DNA from: Parascedosporium putredinis
Lineage: Eukaryota; Ascomycota; Sordariomycetes; Microascales; Microascaceae
Assembly (NCBI GenBank): GCA_949357655.1
Contig: CASHTG010000011.1
Span: 620,001-684,000 of the forward strand
Direction: 5' to 3'
DNA length: 64,000 bases
A model generated the notes under the pieces. The model made no database searches, was not told the DNA's origin, and saw nothing but the letters and a program-made list of their open reading frames with translations. Position numbers and translations under genes: made by a program. How positions within the stretch are numbered: position 1 is the stretch's first letter; every line of letters starts with the position of its first letter. This document shows, one piece after another, positions 47,561 through 59,707 of the stretch.

Positions 47561-47709
47561 ATGGGTATATCCCTCTCAGCCTCCCCGTTCCACTTTTTAG
47601 CTAGCCATTCCAGGTCCTCGACTCACTACTCATCCTCTTACCCATAGATATTTTCGTTGCCCTCTCTCATCACCTCCATCCCATTCGCTCACCCCGATCA
47701 TCCCTGACC

Positions 47710-48424
47710 ATGCCTTCTTCCCGTAATTCTCCTGCAAAGCCGGAAGCAGTCAGGATGAGCAACCCTATTACAATCAACCAAACCCCCAATAGCCCTTGGA
47801 TACGTCCAGGAGCCCATGGAGGAGGATGAGCAGACAACTCCAACTTTTGAGACTATGCATGGGACAAACACACCCGCTCCAACCCCCAGGCTCTCAAGCG
47901 AGTTTAATACCCCACGATGAACAAGAGCCCCTCCCAATACACTTCCCCCAAGACTCACATGAACCTGGAACGATTGTTCGGTGGCTGTCGGAGGATGGTC
48001 CATGGACCGGCCTTGAGCCCTCCATGCCTCCGAATTCCCAAGAAGAGCAACCTGAGGCAGAGCAAATGTTACCACATGGAGATTTTCGCGGAAGAGAAGA
48101 AGGGCGCTTTAGTCTCGCGCAAGTGGGTAAAACGTAAGTTTGTTCTCCAGGGTTTTCTAGCTTGTTGGTATGATTTTCTTCATTTACTTACTGTTATCAT
48201 TTGGCCTCCATCTACAGCAAGAGGAGATAGACATAAATAATAAAAGCGACATCTTCTTGCAGCCGTCTAGAAGCACAGGGCTATTCATTGATCTTCACCA
48301 GCTGATCGATCTTCCGGCGACAAGCCTTGCCGGACCTCGACCCGAACCAAACGGTGGACGTCATGCCGCTCGCTTAATTGTCCGGATTCGGAAGCCTCTA
48401 AAATATCAACGACTCATGAAGTAG
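47710..48424 (+). CDS. doubtful small disordered protein
   Basis: ATG at 47710 begins MPSSRNSPAKPEAVRM. A TGA follows after about 39 codons, but acidic, Pro/Thr-rich coding-like sequence continues in other frames (EEDEQTTPTFETMHGTNTP, then DEQEPLPIHFPQDS or an alternative). A possible intron (48123-48217, GTGGGT to CTACAG) leads to a last exon with DINNKSDIFLQPSRS. Unlike other genes in the window, simple one-base repairs do not give a single closed model, so boundaries and frame are unresolved. No family recognised. Confidence 0.3.
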
Positions 48425-50295
48425 GAGGTATCAAACATGCAGGACATGTTCGTACCTGTCCTATGGTCAAGGTGGGAAGAGTGGTTTATGCTCTTCGGGG
48501 GAGAAGGAGGGGAAAGGGGCAAGGAAGATCAATTTGACCTAATGATGGCCCCACCCTGCAAGAAGGAACCAGAGTGTCTTTGATAATGAAAAAAAGAAAA
48601 GAAAAGAATAAAATCAACTGTATAGAAGGGTAGCTGATCAACGGGATGTATACATACTCATGGATGTAATTATTAACGTCTACATCCTCTGCCCTAGATC
48701 TTCATGGTCTGCATGCCAATCGCCTTGTCGTCTAGGGCTATTTGTGCTACGGCTGATCTGCGAACCCTCGGGCGACGAGTTACTTGGGTAGTACCTCCGT
48801 GACCATCGCTAACTGACGTCGACCTCTACTAGAGCCCCAAACCAAGTGAGGCCGGGAGGGTTGTCGTTACGCGGAGACTGGAGAGTTGAGGGACGGAGGT
48901 GTGCCAGGTGAGTGGCGACAACAGAAGGGCAGAATACGGACAGACATTGAAATCCTGGGAAGTCCCACGACATCAAAACAGGACAGGCTGTTCTCCAAGT
49001 GTCAGATCTGACTGTCCTCGTGCGTGCCATGAAGTATATCGATATCGCGATCTGTACCTCGGTAAAAGCTGAGACACATCAACATCCTAGGGGGACAGAA
49101 CACTAGAGGAGTGGTTGCAAATACCGGGGTGCCAGCGTCGTGTTACACGGCTGGCGGGTGTCTGACTCGGTCAAACCGGGCTCATACAATGGGTACAATT
49201 CGGTGATTCTGGATCTGTCAAAGGATGCGTATATCCTGCGGATATTTGCCGACGCTGGATCCATCACTATACACCCGCGTTCTGAATCGATCCTCCCTAA
49301 CTAATAAGAAGTCCAGTTCGTGGCTTTCATTGGATATGAAGGCCCGATCTTGATGGTTGTTGTCGCTACATGTCCAGCGCGTGATCTCTTGAGACACCGC
49401 TTTCCCTACATCAAGTGCTCCATCCATGCAAGGGCAAGGGGCCACGGGCGGGCCAGTGAGACTCGCAGTAACTTAATCGAAGTAAACGAACAGAGTGAGA
49501 AACAGGGCGCTGCTCTGATCTAGATGGATTAGCCCATAGATGCGGTGCCCAGACGGATCCCCTCATATTGAAAACTTCTACTGAATTGACAGACACACAA
49601 GGCACGAAACCACACACACCAGTCCACTCCGGAGAAGGATGAAACAAAAATCAAAAAAGAAACCAAGACAACATACAACACCAGGGATTCGCTGGTCGTC
49701 ACCGACCCAACTACTAGTCTGGCGCTTCGCAGCTTGTGTACAGGGGAGCGGACGGGACCCTCAACTTTCTGCGAGCTATGGTCGTATGTACGGATCAGGA
49801 CTCCCTTTTTGATTTATATCTGTTCGCGATATGTGTCTAGATGTTTGTGCGGACATCGTGGAGCTGGTCCACCTCCCGACACGGGGCGACGTCCGGGCTT
49901 GCCGAGGAAGGCCGGCCGACGGCTTCCATTTTAGGTCTGACGGTCTCCGCAAGCTACAAGTAGGCAAGTACGTTTTTTGTCGTTCAAAAACAACCTTGAG
50001 ACTGAATCCTCACAGCAAACCCAGCGCCATACACCCGAGCGCCATCCACCCCAAACGCCAAATTCCCCTTCTGCCCTCTGAAACACTGTTTTATGAACCC
50101 GCGCACTCCCTTTCCCTTGGCCCGAGAACCAAGTCCAGGACTTTCCCTTGGCCCGAGAACCACGTACGGGAATGCACTGCTCGCCTCAGGCCACCATAAC
50201 AAGCTCGGGCCGCCTCCGGAAAAACATGACGAAAATCGGGCCCGAGCCGCTCCGGTTGCCGGTTCTACGACGGCATCGATTTTATATCTCGCTAT
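48425..50295. other. intergenic, nothing assigned
   Basis: No coding content recognised over 1.9 kb. It contains a 22-bp direct repeat at 50110-50131 and 50141-50162 (CTTTCCCTTGGCCCGAG core) with a 31-bp period. Confidence 0.5.
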
Positions 50296-52175
50296 TCACA
50301 CCTGGGGAGCGTCCAAGGGCATTGGTTGGCTCCATTCAGACAACAACGGGGCGTTAGGCACATCGTTTGCCGTGTTGCCGCCCGGCGTGTCGTCAATGAT
50401 GAAGCCCTGTAAGAGCCAAAGTATTTCCTCATATCCACTCCAGCTTGCATAATCCATTGCTGTGAAATTCTGGTTATCACGTTTGCTCAGATCCACGTTG
50501 GGGCCCGCACCTCCGACACACCACTTGTTTAACATCCACCTCACAACGCTGATTCGACCCTTCAAAACCGCCCACATCAGTGGGGTGCGCCCCTTGCATC
50601 CTGCATATCGGGGTTCGTCAAACAATCTTTGAACCTTTCCAGGTGCAAGACCTTCCCCTCCTGTACTAGGTGGTGCATAAAGCTTCCACACCACTCTCGA
50701 TGGCATGGGACATTGAGATGGAGTTCCCAAGAGGAATCGAGAGCGTCTATACAGGCCTGTATACCCCAAGAATCTCTAGCGACACGAGCAAAGAAATAGC
50801 TCACGGCCGATTCCATTGGAGTTCTGTGCTCAGAGTCGCCACAATGCAAGAGATGGTCTGCTTCTCCACGGCTGTAACTCCATATGAAGGCCAGATTGCC
50901 CATCCATATCCCCCAATGAAACCATGGTATGTGTGGCCCCGCTTTATGAATGCCTCATACCATCTGCGGAGTCGGGATAACAGGCGTACGTCTTGGAGTT
51001 CGTGGAATGCAATATCGACTGCCAGTCGGTCAAGGTCATCCCGTTGACTATTGAACAGGGAGAAGTGTACGTTTGTCCGGAACATGGCGAAAAACCCCCG
51101 TTCTAGAGTCTCATTCCATTTTTTATGGTAGATTCTACCAAGATATGGACATTGGTCCTGCCCATGGCGTCTACTTTCCGAAGCTGATCAGGTCTTTGGC
51201 AAGCATGCAACACAACCTCGGGATGGGGGCTGGCTGTGAAAGCCAGAAGAGATAGTGCGTTAGTCCTGATAGAATAAGGGCTGGTACAGTTGTTAAACGT
51301 GGCGTCCGCAAGTGTGGAATAAGGTCTGTCTATTGTGGCGGGCATGGTCTCCGCAACGCGTTCGCTCGCCTGAAAATACTCGTCGTACGGAGCCGCCTCT
51401 ATCGTTAGGGCCATGCCCATCTGAAATTTACGTAGGAGGAATGTTAATGAAGTGTTTCCGGCTTTATGTGACGCTCTCAAGAGCCTCGGTATTATCTCAA
51501 GGTTGAGGTGGTCTTTCGCCGTGTCGGTGACTTGTTTGTTCGAGAAGAAGTTGGCGATAATGGCGGAGAGGGCAACTCGAAGAATTGTTGACCGAGTACT
51601 CTCGATTAACCCACACACATTCTGCAAGGCCCAGCCAACCTTTTGGATTATGACTGCGACGGCATGATTTTCCCATACCTTGTACTGTTCAAAAATACAT
51701 TGCCAGGGGCCATCATGAGCTTGGTCTGCTCCGAGACGAGTTCAAGTGCTTGGAGATGGCCTATCATCTCTTCGGACCTTCCAAAGACACAATTAGTCAA
51801 GCACTTGTTAGACGAGTCTGCACCTTTCGCTCACAGATATCTGTATTCTTTGCCTTCATCCCCGGCCATAACATCAGCTTCTACTTGCGCAGGCGTAGTC
51901 AGGTCTTTGGCTTCCTCCCTGGACGTGACATTGGCAGAGCACGGCCGATTCTTTTCGACGCATAGATTGCACCTTTGTGTTCGCCAGTCCCGATCAACAG
52001 GCTCGCACTATATCGCCGTAAGAGTTTCTTGTGAGCTTGCTCCCTTCTATCTTCTACAACACTCCTTATTGGGAGGCACATGTGCGCCGATTACCTTTTT
52101 CTTGTCTTTTCTACAATGCCTGCACTTATGGCGACTTAGTTTTCGACAAGGCTTTGTTGTTGATGAGCCGGTCAT
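50296..52175 (-). CDS. zinc-cluster-like plus ankyrin-repeat protein
   Basis: Exons 52175-52095, 52007-51835 and 51777-50296; about 579 residues. Splicing of exons 1 and 2 creates CRHCRKDKKKC, then a spacer and CNLCVEKNRPC. This is a C-X2-C-X6-C, X11, C-X2-C-X6-C cluster like the fungal binuclear zinc-cluster fold, here without the usual regulator body. A helical region (HLQALELVSEQ, VWENHAVAVIIQKVGWALQ) precedes ankyrin-type repeats (KVDAMGRTNVHILVE, ARGRTPLMWAVLKGRISVVRWML, FTAMDYASWSGYEEILWLL). Other fungal ankyrin proteins carry a similar N-terminal cluster. DNA or protein binding is possible and function unknown. Four frame breaks (T5 near 51689, A6 near 51122, G5 near 50917, G4 near 50582) each need one base; the total then closes. 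The start is the first ATG before the cluster. Confidence 0.72.
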
Positions 52176-53114
52176 TGGAAAGGGCGTACGTGGGTCTGGA
52201 GGAGTGATGGGGGTTTGAATTCTGGCAGCTGAAAGAAGACGTGAAGCCGAGGAGGAACTCACCCCTGCCCACAGAATAAATTGTAATGATAGAAAGCGAA
52301 CGACTTGAGAACGACGACCTTGCCTGAACCCCGGAAGACGATTGGGTTGGGTCAAGTATCCATTCATTAAATATCTTGGGTTTGTTCTCGGTTTCGCATG
52401 GATTAATGTTACTACAGATAAAATGCTATCGCCGGGTTCATAGTGATCGCATTCTCATCGCAACTTCAGCCTGGCTTGTATTATCGCATCGCACTTCCTC
52501 GCACTCTACTTGTATGTTTGTGCGTGTCCTTGCAGGTGTGATGCTAGGAACGGCTTCCGATTGGAGAAGATGATGCCACTCGCCCTGACTGAAAGCGGCA
52601 TCAACCGAATGGACAAATAAAACGATTCTTTCAAACATGATTCCGTCACATCGCATACCCCCGGGGCAAGGGTCTATCGGGTCGCAGATAGGAGATGGTG
52701 GTTTTTATGTTGCGATTTTCATGGATCAGAACCCTAGCACCGGGATCCAATTCCGGCCCCGGTTGATTGGAGGCTTGCATCCTCACCGACGTTCGAGATT
52801 AGGAGGGATGACATTGTGGCTCGCCTCGATTCGCGCTCGTCGCATTTGCAGAACACGCAGCAAAATGAGATTTTCTTTTTCCCTTCTTTGAGCCCTACCC
52901 TCCAGGATTGCGGCCTTTGATACAATGAGCAGACCTTGGTCGGGTCTCAAAGTGGGTCAAACGGTCCGCCGGGGCGCGCCGGCGATAGTTGGATCCTTAT
53001 TTTACATCGATATGGTAGGGGCTGCTGGATCCGAAATACCGCTTGGCGACAGTCCCGAAATGGTTGGAGGACGGTTGCGAGCCTAGAACCATTACAAAAG
53101 GAAACAACAGTTTC

Positions 53115-53186
53115 ACAACCCTTCACTTCATTACAACCGTTGATATCTCTACAACTATTCATATCTCTGCAACCGTTGATATCCCT
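53115..53186. repeat. 18-bp tandem repeat, four copies
   Basis: Adjacent units related to ACAACCGTTGATATCTCT at 53133, 53151 and 53169, with a more diverged unit at 53115. Confidence 0.85.
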
Positions 53187-53346
53187 CACTCACCTTTCTA
53201 ATCACCCTTTATATAGCAAAATATAGTCCTTCTCCTCTTGATCGCGATGCCATAGCTATAACTTGTAAAATCATAGATGTAATTGCAATATAAGAGAGAA
53301 CTGTAGTTCGAACCGTAGATGACGCCTGGATTTTTCTATAATAAAG

Positions 53347-53367
53347 AAAAAAAAAAAAAAAAAAAAA
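53347..53367. repeat. 21-base poly(A) tract preceded by AATAAAG
   Basis: A run of 21 A begins directly after ATAATAAAG. It could be a slippage product or the 3' end of an old retrotransposed copy; no element body is recognised upstream. Confidence 0.8.
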
Positions 53368-53456
53368 GAACGAAGGTGAACACCCCCTATATAAGGATGG
53401 TTATCTAGATAAGAAGATAATCACCCTGATATAGTGATTTATATTTTGCTTGTAAT

Positions 53457-53491
53457 GGTTGGAATTCTGCAATAGTTGTAGAATTCTAACC
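53457..53491. repeat. inverted repeat, 16-bp arms
   Basis: GGTTGGAATTCTGCAA and its near-complement, with two transition differences, are separated by 3 bp. They could form a stable hairpin. Confidence 0.8.
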
Positions 53492-53930
53492 GTTTTTTTC
53501 GCGTGGTTTGACGGCATGTAGGATTTGCAGCAGTTGCGAGAAATGTACCGTTGATGGACCGTACGAACATCTCCGCATGCTGTACTATTGATCAATGTAT
53601 GTTGCGATTAAGTCAGCGACAGGCATCACAAGCTGAGACTACCAAGCCAAGGCAAGGAATCCATTCTGTTGATCAATTGATAGCAGCTGGGAGCTGGACT
53701 TCCGACCCGGTTGAGTCTAGTGATGGCACATACAGAGTGTACTACGTATGATTGATGTATAAAAAGAATTCCATGCCCCTGAATCATTGAAAATCAACAT
53801 TGATACATTATTAGAAATAGCTGAGAAAAGTATTCTTGGACAGACGCCAAATTCCAAACCCGTCTTAGCGTACATCAAATCATAATCACCAAACTGGCCT
53901 TCGCCCTACATATCCTGACTACCCATTGAT

Positions 53931-54802
53931 CTATTCCGGGGTCGCGAGAGCCTGATCAATGGCTTCCCATGTGTGGTCAGCAATTTTGCTAAGCTGTTCC
54001 TTGGTGAACACCACCTTCTTCGGAATCAAATTCCCTTTGTTGTCAATGTTGCTCCAGTGCCTCCCCTCACTCAGCCCCGCAGCCGCGCGCGCGTCGTTCC
54101 CGCAAGCAGACGAGTCGCGCACTTTTCCGGAGAGACGCCGAAAACCTGCAGGGCCGCCCAGCCGACAGGCTTCATGTAGATGGGCAAGTCCCTCCAAAGG
54201 CCCGTGTTGACACCGCCGGGCCACGCGTGAACAAAGTGCCGGCGGGCGCCCTCCTCCGCTCCGTCGCCCTTCTGCCGCGCCGCGAAATACTGGACCATGG
54301 CATCGTTCATGACCATGCAGTGGTTCGCCGCGTTGGAGAGGCTGAAGTGCGTCTTCAGCCCCAGGTCCTCCCAGACCATCTTGTCCGGGTTGCCGTACAC
54401 GGCGTCGTACACGATGACCACCTTGGCATCGTCGCTCATGGCGGGGAGGAGTTCGCGGATCAGTAGCTGCTTTCCGTAATAGTGGAGCGCCATCTTGCTG
54501 TCGATGCCTTCGGGAGTTTCCGTCCGTCCTGCCATGGTCATGGTGCCCTGGGACATGACGAGGAGGTCGAGCGTCTGGCTCTGAGATTGGAGGGAGGATT
54601 TGAAGGCGTCGGTGTACTGCTTGATCTGCTTCATCGAGGTCGCGTCCAGAGGACGGAAATCAATGTTGGGGTGAGGGATGTTTTGCGGCTTGGTGCGGCC
54701 GCCAATCGTCACCATTGAGGCGCTGTTTTCGGACGCTAGGCGGCAGGCAATACCGAAGCCCACGCCGCTAGTACCACCCACGACCAATGCCCTCAACGCC
54801 AT
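53931..54802 (-). CDS. short-chain dehydrogenase/reductase
   Basis: Single exon, about 290 residues. The Rossmann motif is GGTSGVGFGIACRLA (from about residue 9), and a conserved acidic residue lies in FRPLDAT. The active-site region has HYYGKQLLIRELLP (Tyr-X2-Lys rather than the usual Tyr-X3-Lys unless the first Tyr is used). The usual catalytic serine stretch reads VVIVYDAVYGN, so the Ser is not obvious. It belongs to a fungal subgroup of atypical SDR enzymes that use NAD(P)(H); the substrate is unknown. One frame break in the CG-rich run near 54083-54092 needs one base and restores an uninterrupted C-terminus (LSEGRHWSNIDNKGNLIPKK). Start: ATG at 54802. Confidence 0.82.
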
Positions 54803-55617
54803 TCTCTTGTTCGTGTTCCTGGCGATAACAAGGTAAAGACAGCTTTGCTTTTTGATTCCCCGATTGAGGAAATACTATGGAGTGGATTAAGGAAGTTGAT
54901 ATTAGATTACTGATGATGTGAAGTTTTGTGAAGATGAAAACATCAAGAGATTGCTGGGAGGAAGTGGAGGAGAGCGGTCCTGATAAACATGCTAGAGATC
55001 GGAGTTTAGCTTGCGGAGTTGTGGGTCCTGTGGCGTTAGCGGAGTTGGTTGGTGGCCGCGCAACGTTGATGAGGCTTAGACACTCGGAGATAGCGAAACC
55101 CCACGGTAGTTCCCGTCCACACCCACATTTCCGTAAGGGGCGCTTACTCCCGAAGAGGCAGCGTTGAAGAGTGGGAGTGGTGCTATTCGTTCGCCGCCCG
55201 GACTTTTGGGTGTGGCACAAACCATTATCTCCACACCAAACTTGGAAACTGACGTGAGCCACCCTCACCAACACCGTGGGCATGAACAAATATCATCGCG
55301 TTACTTTTGGTGAAGACATGGATCACGTTTAAAACCATCGATCCTCGTACTCGGAGACAAAAATACCTTGCAGGCCTGCTGCGGGGGGCTGCATAGAAAG
55401 AATAGCAGATATAAGTACGTTTCTTCCAGGCGGAACGAAATGAAGTTCTCTGAGCATTGAATATAGGTAGGGCAAACGAGACAGACATTATCTAGAAATG
55501 CTCTTTTTCCTCATATCGTCAGCCTAATGGAAGTCGCATCTCACTCCTGAGATGTGTAATAATTGGGGCGCCCTCCCTGTTCACCCCACCTCAGGACAGA
55601 TAAAACATATATAGAGG
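54803..55617. other. SDR promoter region and 3' flank of NLR gene
   Basis: No coding content recognised. Confidence 0.55.
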
Positions 55618-58600
55618 TCAGCCGATCGCTAAGTCGGTGAGATATGACTTGGAGAGACCAAGTGAGATTATCTTCCCTGAATCGCATCCAATCGCAATAG
55701 ATACCAGCCCTTGGTCTGGCGATAATGATGGAAACGTCACTAATGAGGAGATGATAGCCCCTCGCTCGCCAGGTGGCAAACAAAGTAATCTGTGATGATC
55801 CCAGTAAACCCACTGACCTTCTGTGCTGGCTTCGCCACGATAGCTTCGACCTATTTTTGCATCAGATAAGGTTTTGGTCGTGGTTGATGATGATTTTCCA
55901 TGCTCATTCAAGAGCTGAGGAGACATGTCGAGGCTTATATCATCTCTTGCTTCCACGAGAGTATCTTTTAATGGGTCCCATCCTTCCGTTGTCTGGTCGT
56001 GGAGCCGTGAGGTGAAGAATCGTGAATCTGGAGAGAATGAGTACAGCTGAAGGTTGCAGCCTTCAAGTCTATGGCGACGATTACCGGTTTCCGTGTCCAT
56101 GATGATTATCGACTGGCCGGATAGCTCCAAGGCAAGAAGCCTCGAGTTGGGCGAAAATAGCATTGCCACCACCCACTCTACACAAGGTTCGAATCCCGAC
56201 CGATATCTGCCCGTTGCCGTGTCATAAATCATTACTCCTATTTCGGGCGACGCCCAGGCCAAGAGTTTTGAGTCATCGGAGAAGACTATCGCCGGTCTCA
56301 GCCTGCTGGGGCTCTCGATCCTTTTATTCAAGGTACCGGTTACCGCATCCCACAATCTCATTGTCGTATCTGATATGGATACAAGAACCTTTGAATCGGG
56401 TGAAAATGCTACTAAACTCACGGGCCCAACATGTCTCCCCATGTGCTGTTTGACGGTGCTGACTTCTATCTCCACCTCCCAGATCTTTGTTTCGTTCCGA
56501 TCCGATGTCGAGGCAAGTAGCCTTGAGTTTGGCGAGAAGGCTAGCAACTCGGGCCTCCCACCGTGGCCATTCGAATTTTTCTCAGCGTTTTTGTTGCTAC
56601 ATCCCATACCCTGATCGTCATGTCCGATGTCGCTACCGCGAGCATCTCTAGATTTGGCGAAAATGTGAGCAGTCTCGCCGATTTAATGCTGACCCTGATC
56701 TTTTCCTGTAGGATCCCAGACTCGGCGACCCACAAGTGTACATCTATCAACACGCTAACCGATGCTGAGGCAACAAGTTTTGAATCCGCGGAGAATGCCA
56801 ACGCCTTTATCCGTCCGTGTCTAGATGCCCCCAACCTGGATGCGGCGCCTCGCACCTCCGGGCCTTTGAGTGTTTTGTGAGGGAGCCCTGTCGCTAGATC
56901 CCAGACTTGTATCGCTCCATTCGCTAATGCCAAGACGGCGAGCCTGTGGTCGGGTGAGAATTCCATCAGGGCCACCCCTGTTTCTGGATCTACATGGAGC
57001 GTTTGGTGAATAGCCCCTAGTTCCACGTCTACGATTTCCACTCGGCACCTAGGCTGCGATATGAGCGCAAGGAACTTCATACCAGGTGAGAACACTGCTG
57101 CTTGTGCTTGGATCTTCTCGATCCAGAACGATTTCTGAAGGTCGCCCGTTGCCGCATCCCAAATCCTTACCCAGCCATTGTGCGTCACAGAGATTAGACC
57201 CTTTTGATCAGACGAGAATACTATGGCGAGGACCCGGGGTTGCGGGCCACAAATTACTCTCAATAGAGCTCCCGTCGCTGCCTCCAGGATCTGCGCCGCC
57301 CCGTCACGCGTGACCACGGCAAGCAGACTGGTATCAGGCGAAAACGCTACGGCAGTTGGGGTGCCTTCAGCGCAACGGATCGTTTGCAAACAAGAACTCC
57401 AGTCGCTATCAACTAGGGGCTTTCTCGTTATCCAATCCATGTGAGCTGAGAATTCCCGTCGCACGATGCTTCCCGCGGCGCAAAAGAAGCGCGGAGGAAT
57501 AAATCTGGAGAGGCGCCATCGCTACAGTTTGGTAGCAGCTTGGGATGAATCGGCTTGCGTCCTGGACAAATGCGGAGACCTCTTTGCCTGCGGTGGGCTT
57601 CGCAATAGTCAGCTATGTGCCGGCCGTCCTGAGATGAGTGCTATTTCAGGGTTACTTACGTGAATTGTGTACTTTAATTCTTCGATAAGTTTGAGGCTAT
57701 CCCGTAGTCTCCCCATTAGGCTCAGAGCCTCTAGCCAGTGTAGGAAATGACGCTGGAGAAAATGGTGAACTTTGCCCCCGTCTTCGACTTCTTCTTTGCC
57801 TTCTCTTAGGTGATTGATCCAATAGAGACATGCATATTGTACCTCTGGGGGCAGACAATGGTCAATTCTGGCCTTGTCAATCTCAGAGTGTAGAGTACCA
57901 GGCAATTTGAGGCCACAGATATCGGTTTTCATACACCCTCCTTGGGAGAGTAGATGGATGCATTTCGTCGCTAACTGCTTATGGGCTTCAAATTCGCTGA
58001 TCCAGAATTGATTTCTTTCGCGGTTGTTCGGGTCTAGGAGAAAGTCCCGGAAGGAGAGATGGAGTAGTCTTATAGGCATCTTGGGGTCCGATGGAATGTT
58101 CAAGACTGAGTGGAGAGAGTCGAGTTGGTCCTCGAGGGCGTCGCTAGGCATGGCTAACAGACAGGCTAGGGCTACGGTTGATAGGGGCTGTGAAGAATGA
58201 TGATAGTACCAACAGCCTGCTTAAATCTTGCTATTACATCAAGTCTCTCTGAATCATTCAACGCCGTCAAGAGCTGGTCCAGCACAGGCATATAGGTTCC
58301 TTCAAGGTTAGACTGCCGGTTTTGTTGGTGCTCCAAGATTTTGACAAGTTGGTGCTTCGGGCCTCAAGCCTCCGGTCTCCGATGAAACGGCACGTCGTTG
58401 CGGCGAAAATAAATAGAGGGATTGCCATCTCAATCAGCTTTTCTAGATATTCTGGGCCTGGCCAGTCACTGGGTAGTCGCCGACTTTCGGAAACAGATTT
58501 ATTGTAGCTCTGGCGAATCGTCGCAAGCTCGTGTGCTAGATACGCCGCAATATCCCGCTCGATAACTGGCTTAGGGATTTTATGGAGGACCAATTCTTTG

Positions 58601-59707
58601 TGCTGGCCCTCAAGATCCATGAAACCAAGGCGAATAGGTAATTCGGGCCTGCTAGTGAGGAAAAACTTCAAGCTGATAGCTGCGGATCGGTCGAGGCTCT
58701 GAAGAAGGAAGATGACGAGCCTTAGTTGGTCAATACTGTCGCACTCATCCAGCGCGTCGATGACGATGACAATGACCAATGGCTGTGTCTCGCGCATCTT
58801 TTGTATTGGATTCATAATGAGTTTCTCAAATTGAGTGGATAGTGATTTCTCGGAGATGGCAGGATCCGCTTCCATCTCAGCGCTTACATGAGGGGCGAGT
58901 AATGGGAGCCGTTGAACAAGTTGGGCAGTTATTGTCGGGAACAGATAGGCCGCCCGGCCGCGGTCACCTTCGCCGCGCTTGAAGAAGAAGCTAGCACCAA
59001 GTGCGCCATTGTCTGAAAATAACTGCGCGACCGTTCGCGAAATGGTAGACTTGCCAGTACCGGCCATCCCATTCAGCCAAAAGATAGATTCACCATCCGA
59101 GGTGGAGCCCCATGCCATTATCTGCTGCAGGACATCAACCCGAGTGCCCGGGTGGCATTTGGCCTTGGTGGCTTCCTCGCCGGAGTCAAATCTCGCGCCT
59201 TCCGCGGTACGTAGCTTTGCTATGACGGTGCTTTGGTGGACATCACGAAGCAATCCTCTTTGAAACGATGAGCACCGCACGAGAGCAACCGACATGTGGG
59301 ATACGGACTTACACCTGATTTATTTGTAATTCTAACGCAATGGCGGCCCTCCATCGCGCAAGCTTATGAAGTATTTGCGCCACCTCTTCTTTCTTCAAGG
59401 GCCACTTCATCCACTGCCATCTTGTTCCCTGTTGAAGCTTCACAGCTAGGTCATTCAACAGTACACGGCAATCATCAATAGTGCGTTGAATATTGATGGG
59501 GTTAATATTTGAGCCATTCGGGCTCGAGAGGAGTTTCTCGACATCTCCAAGGGTGTGACTGAAGCTATCGGCCTCATTCAGGATACCTCGGACCTCCCGT
59601 CGAGCCCCTTTGAGATCGGCGCAGTAGTGGGAGCACAGCACACCGATTTTGGCGAATAGATCAACCACGGCGATTACGCTTGCCGCGAGCCCCAGGGCCT
59701 CCGCCAT
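55618..59707 (-). CDS. NLR-type receptor: N-terminal STAND domain, NACHT, WD40
   Basis: Exons 59707-59313, 59257-57660 and 57597-55618; about 1,325 residues, close to HET-E-like proteins. Residues 1-130 (MAEALGLAASVIAVVDLFAKIG) match the helical N-terminal domain of fungal STAND proteins. The NACHT domain has the linker CHPGTRVDVLQQI, the P-loop GMAGTGKST (about 190-198) and the Walker B VIVIVIDALDECD. A winged-helix-like part follows. The C-terminal 750 residues hold about a dozen diverged WD40 blades (TAVAFSPDTSLLAVVTRDGAAQI, FSPNLEMLAVATSDMTIRVWD). Such proteins trigger programmed cell death in heterokaryon incompatibility or related defence. Five frame breaks (G3 at 58359-58361, G4 at 58184-58187, two near 57477-57490, T4 near 56580) each need one base; the total is then a multiple of three. 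The WD40 blades are diverged from one another, unlike fast-evolving HET-E arrays. Confidence 0.88.

Larger units (their letters stand above)
45917..47709. other. intergenic, nothing assigned except a small repeat
   Basis: No frame with recognisable content. The right end has a TATA-rich element and a C/T-rich leader before 47710. Confidence 0.5.
52176..53930. other. intergenic with low-complexity repeats and A tract
   Basis: No gene supported. It holds an 18-bp tandem repeat, a 21-base A tract and a strong hairpin, listed separately. Confidence 0.5.

Noticed and set aside
10225..59707. Programmed ribosomal frameshifting as a general explanation of the breaks
   Set aside because: There are too many sites, in unrelated families, without slippery heptamers, and biased to short homopolymers.
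8666..59707. Pseudogene calls for the broken genes
   Set aside because: Apart from one TGA in the dynamin tail, no nonsense substitutions or lost motifs are seen; catalytic residues, splice sites and phases are intact, which does not fit gene decay.
10225..59707. A single gene cluster acting as one defence system
   Set aside because: The recognition-type genes are interspersed with esterase, hydrolase, CON-6 and transporter-like genes on both strands; nothing in the sequence ties them together.
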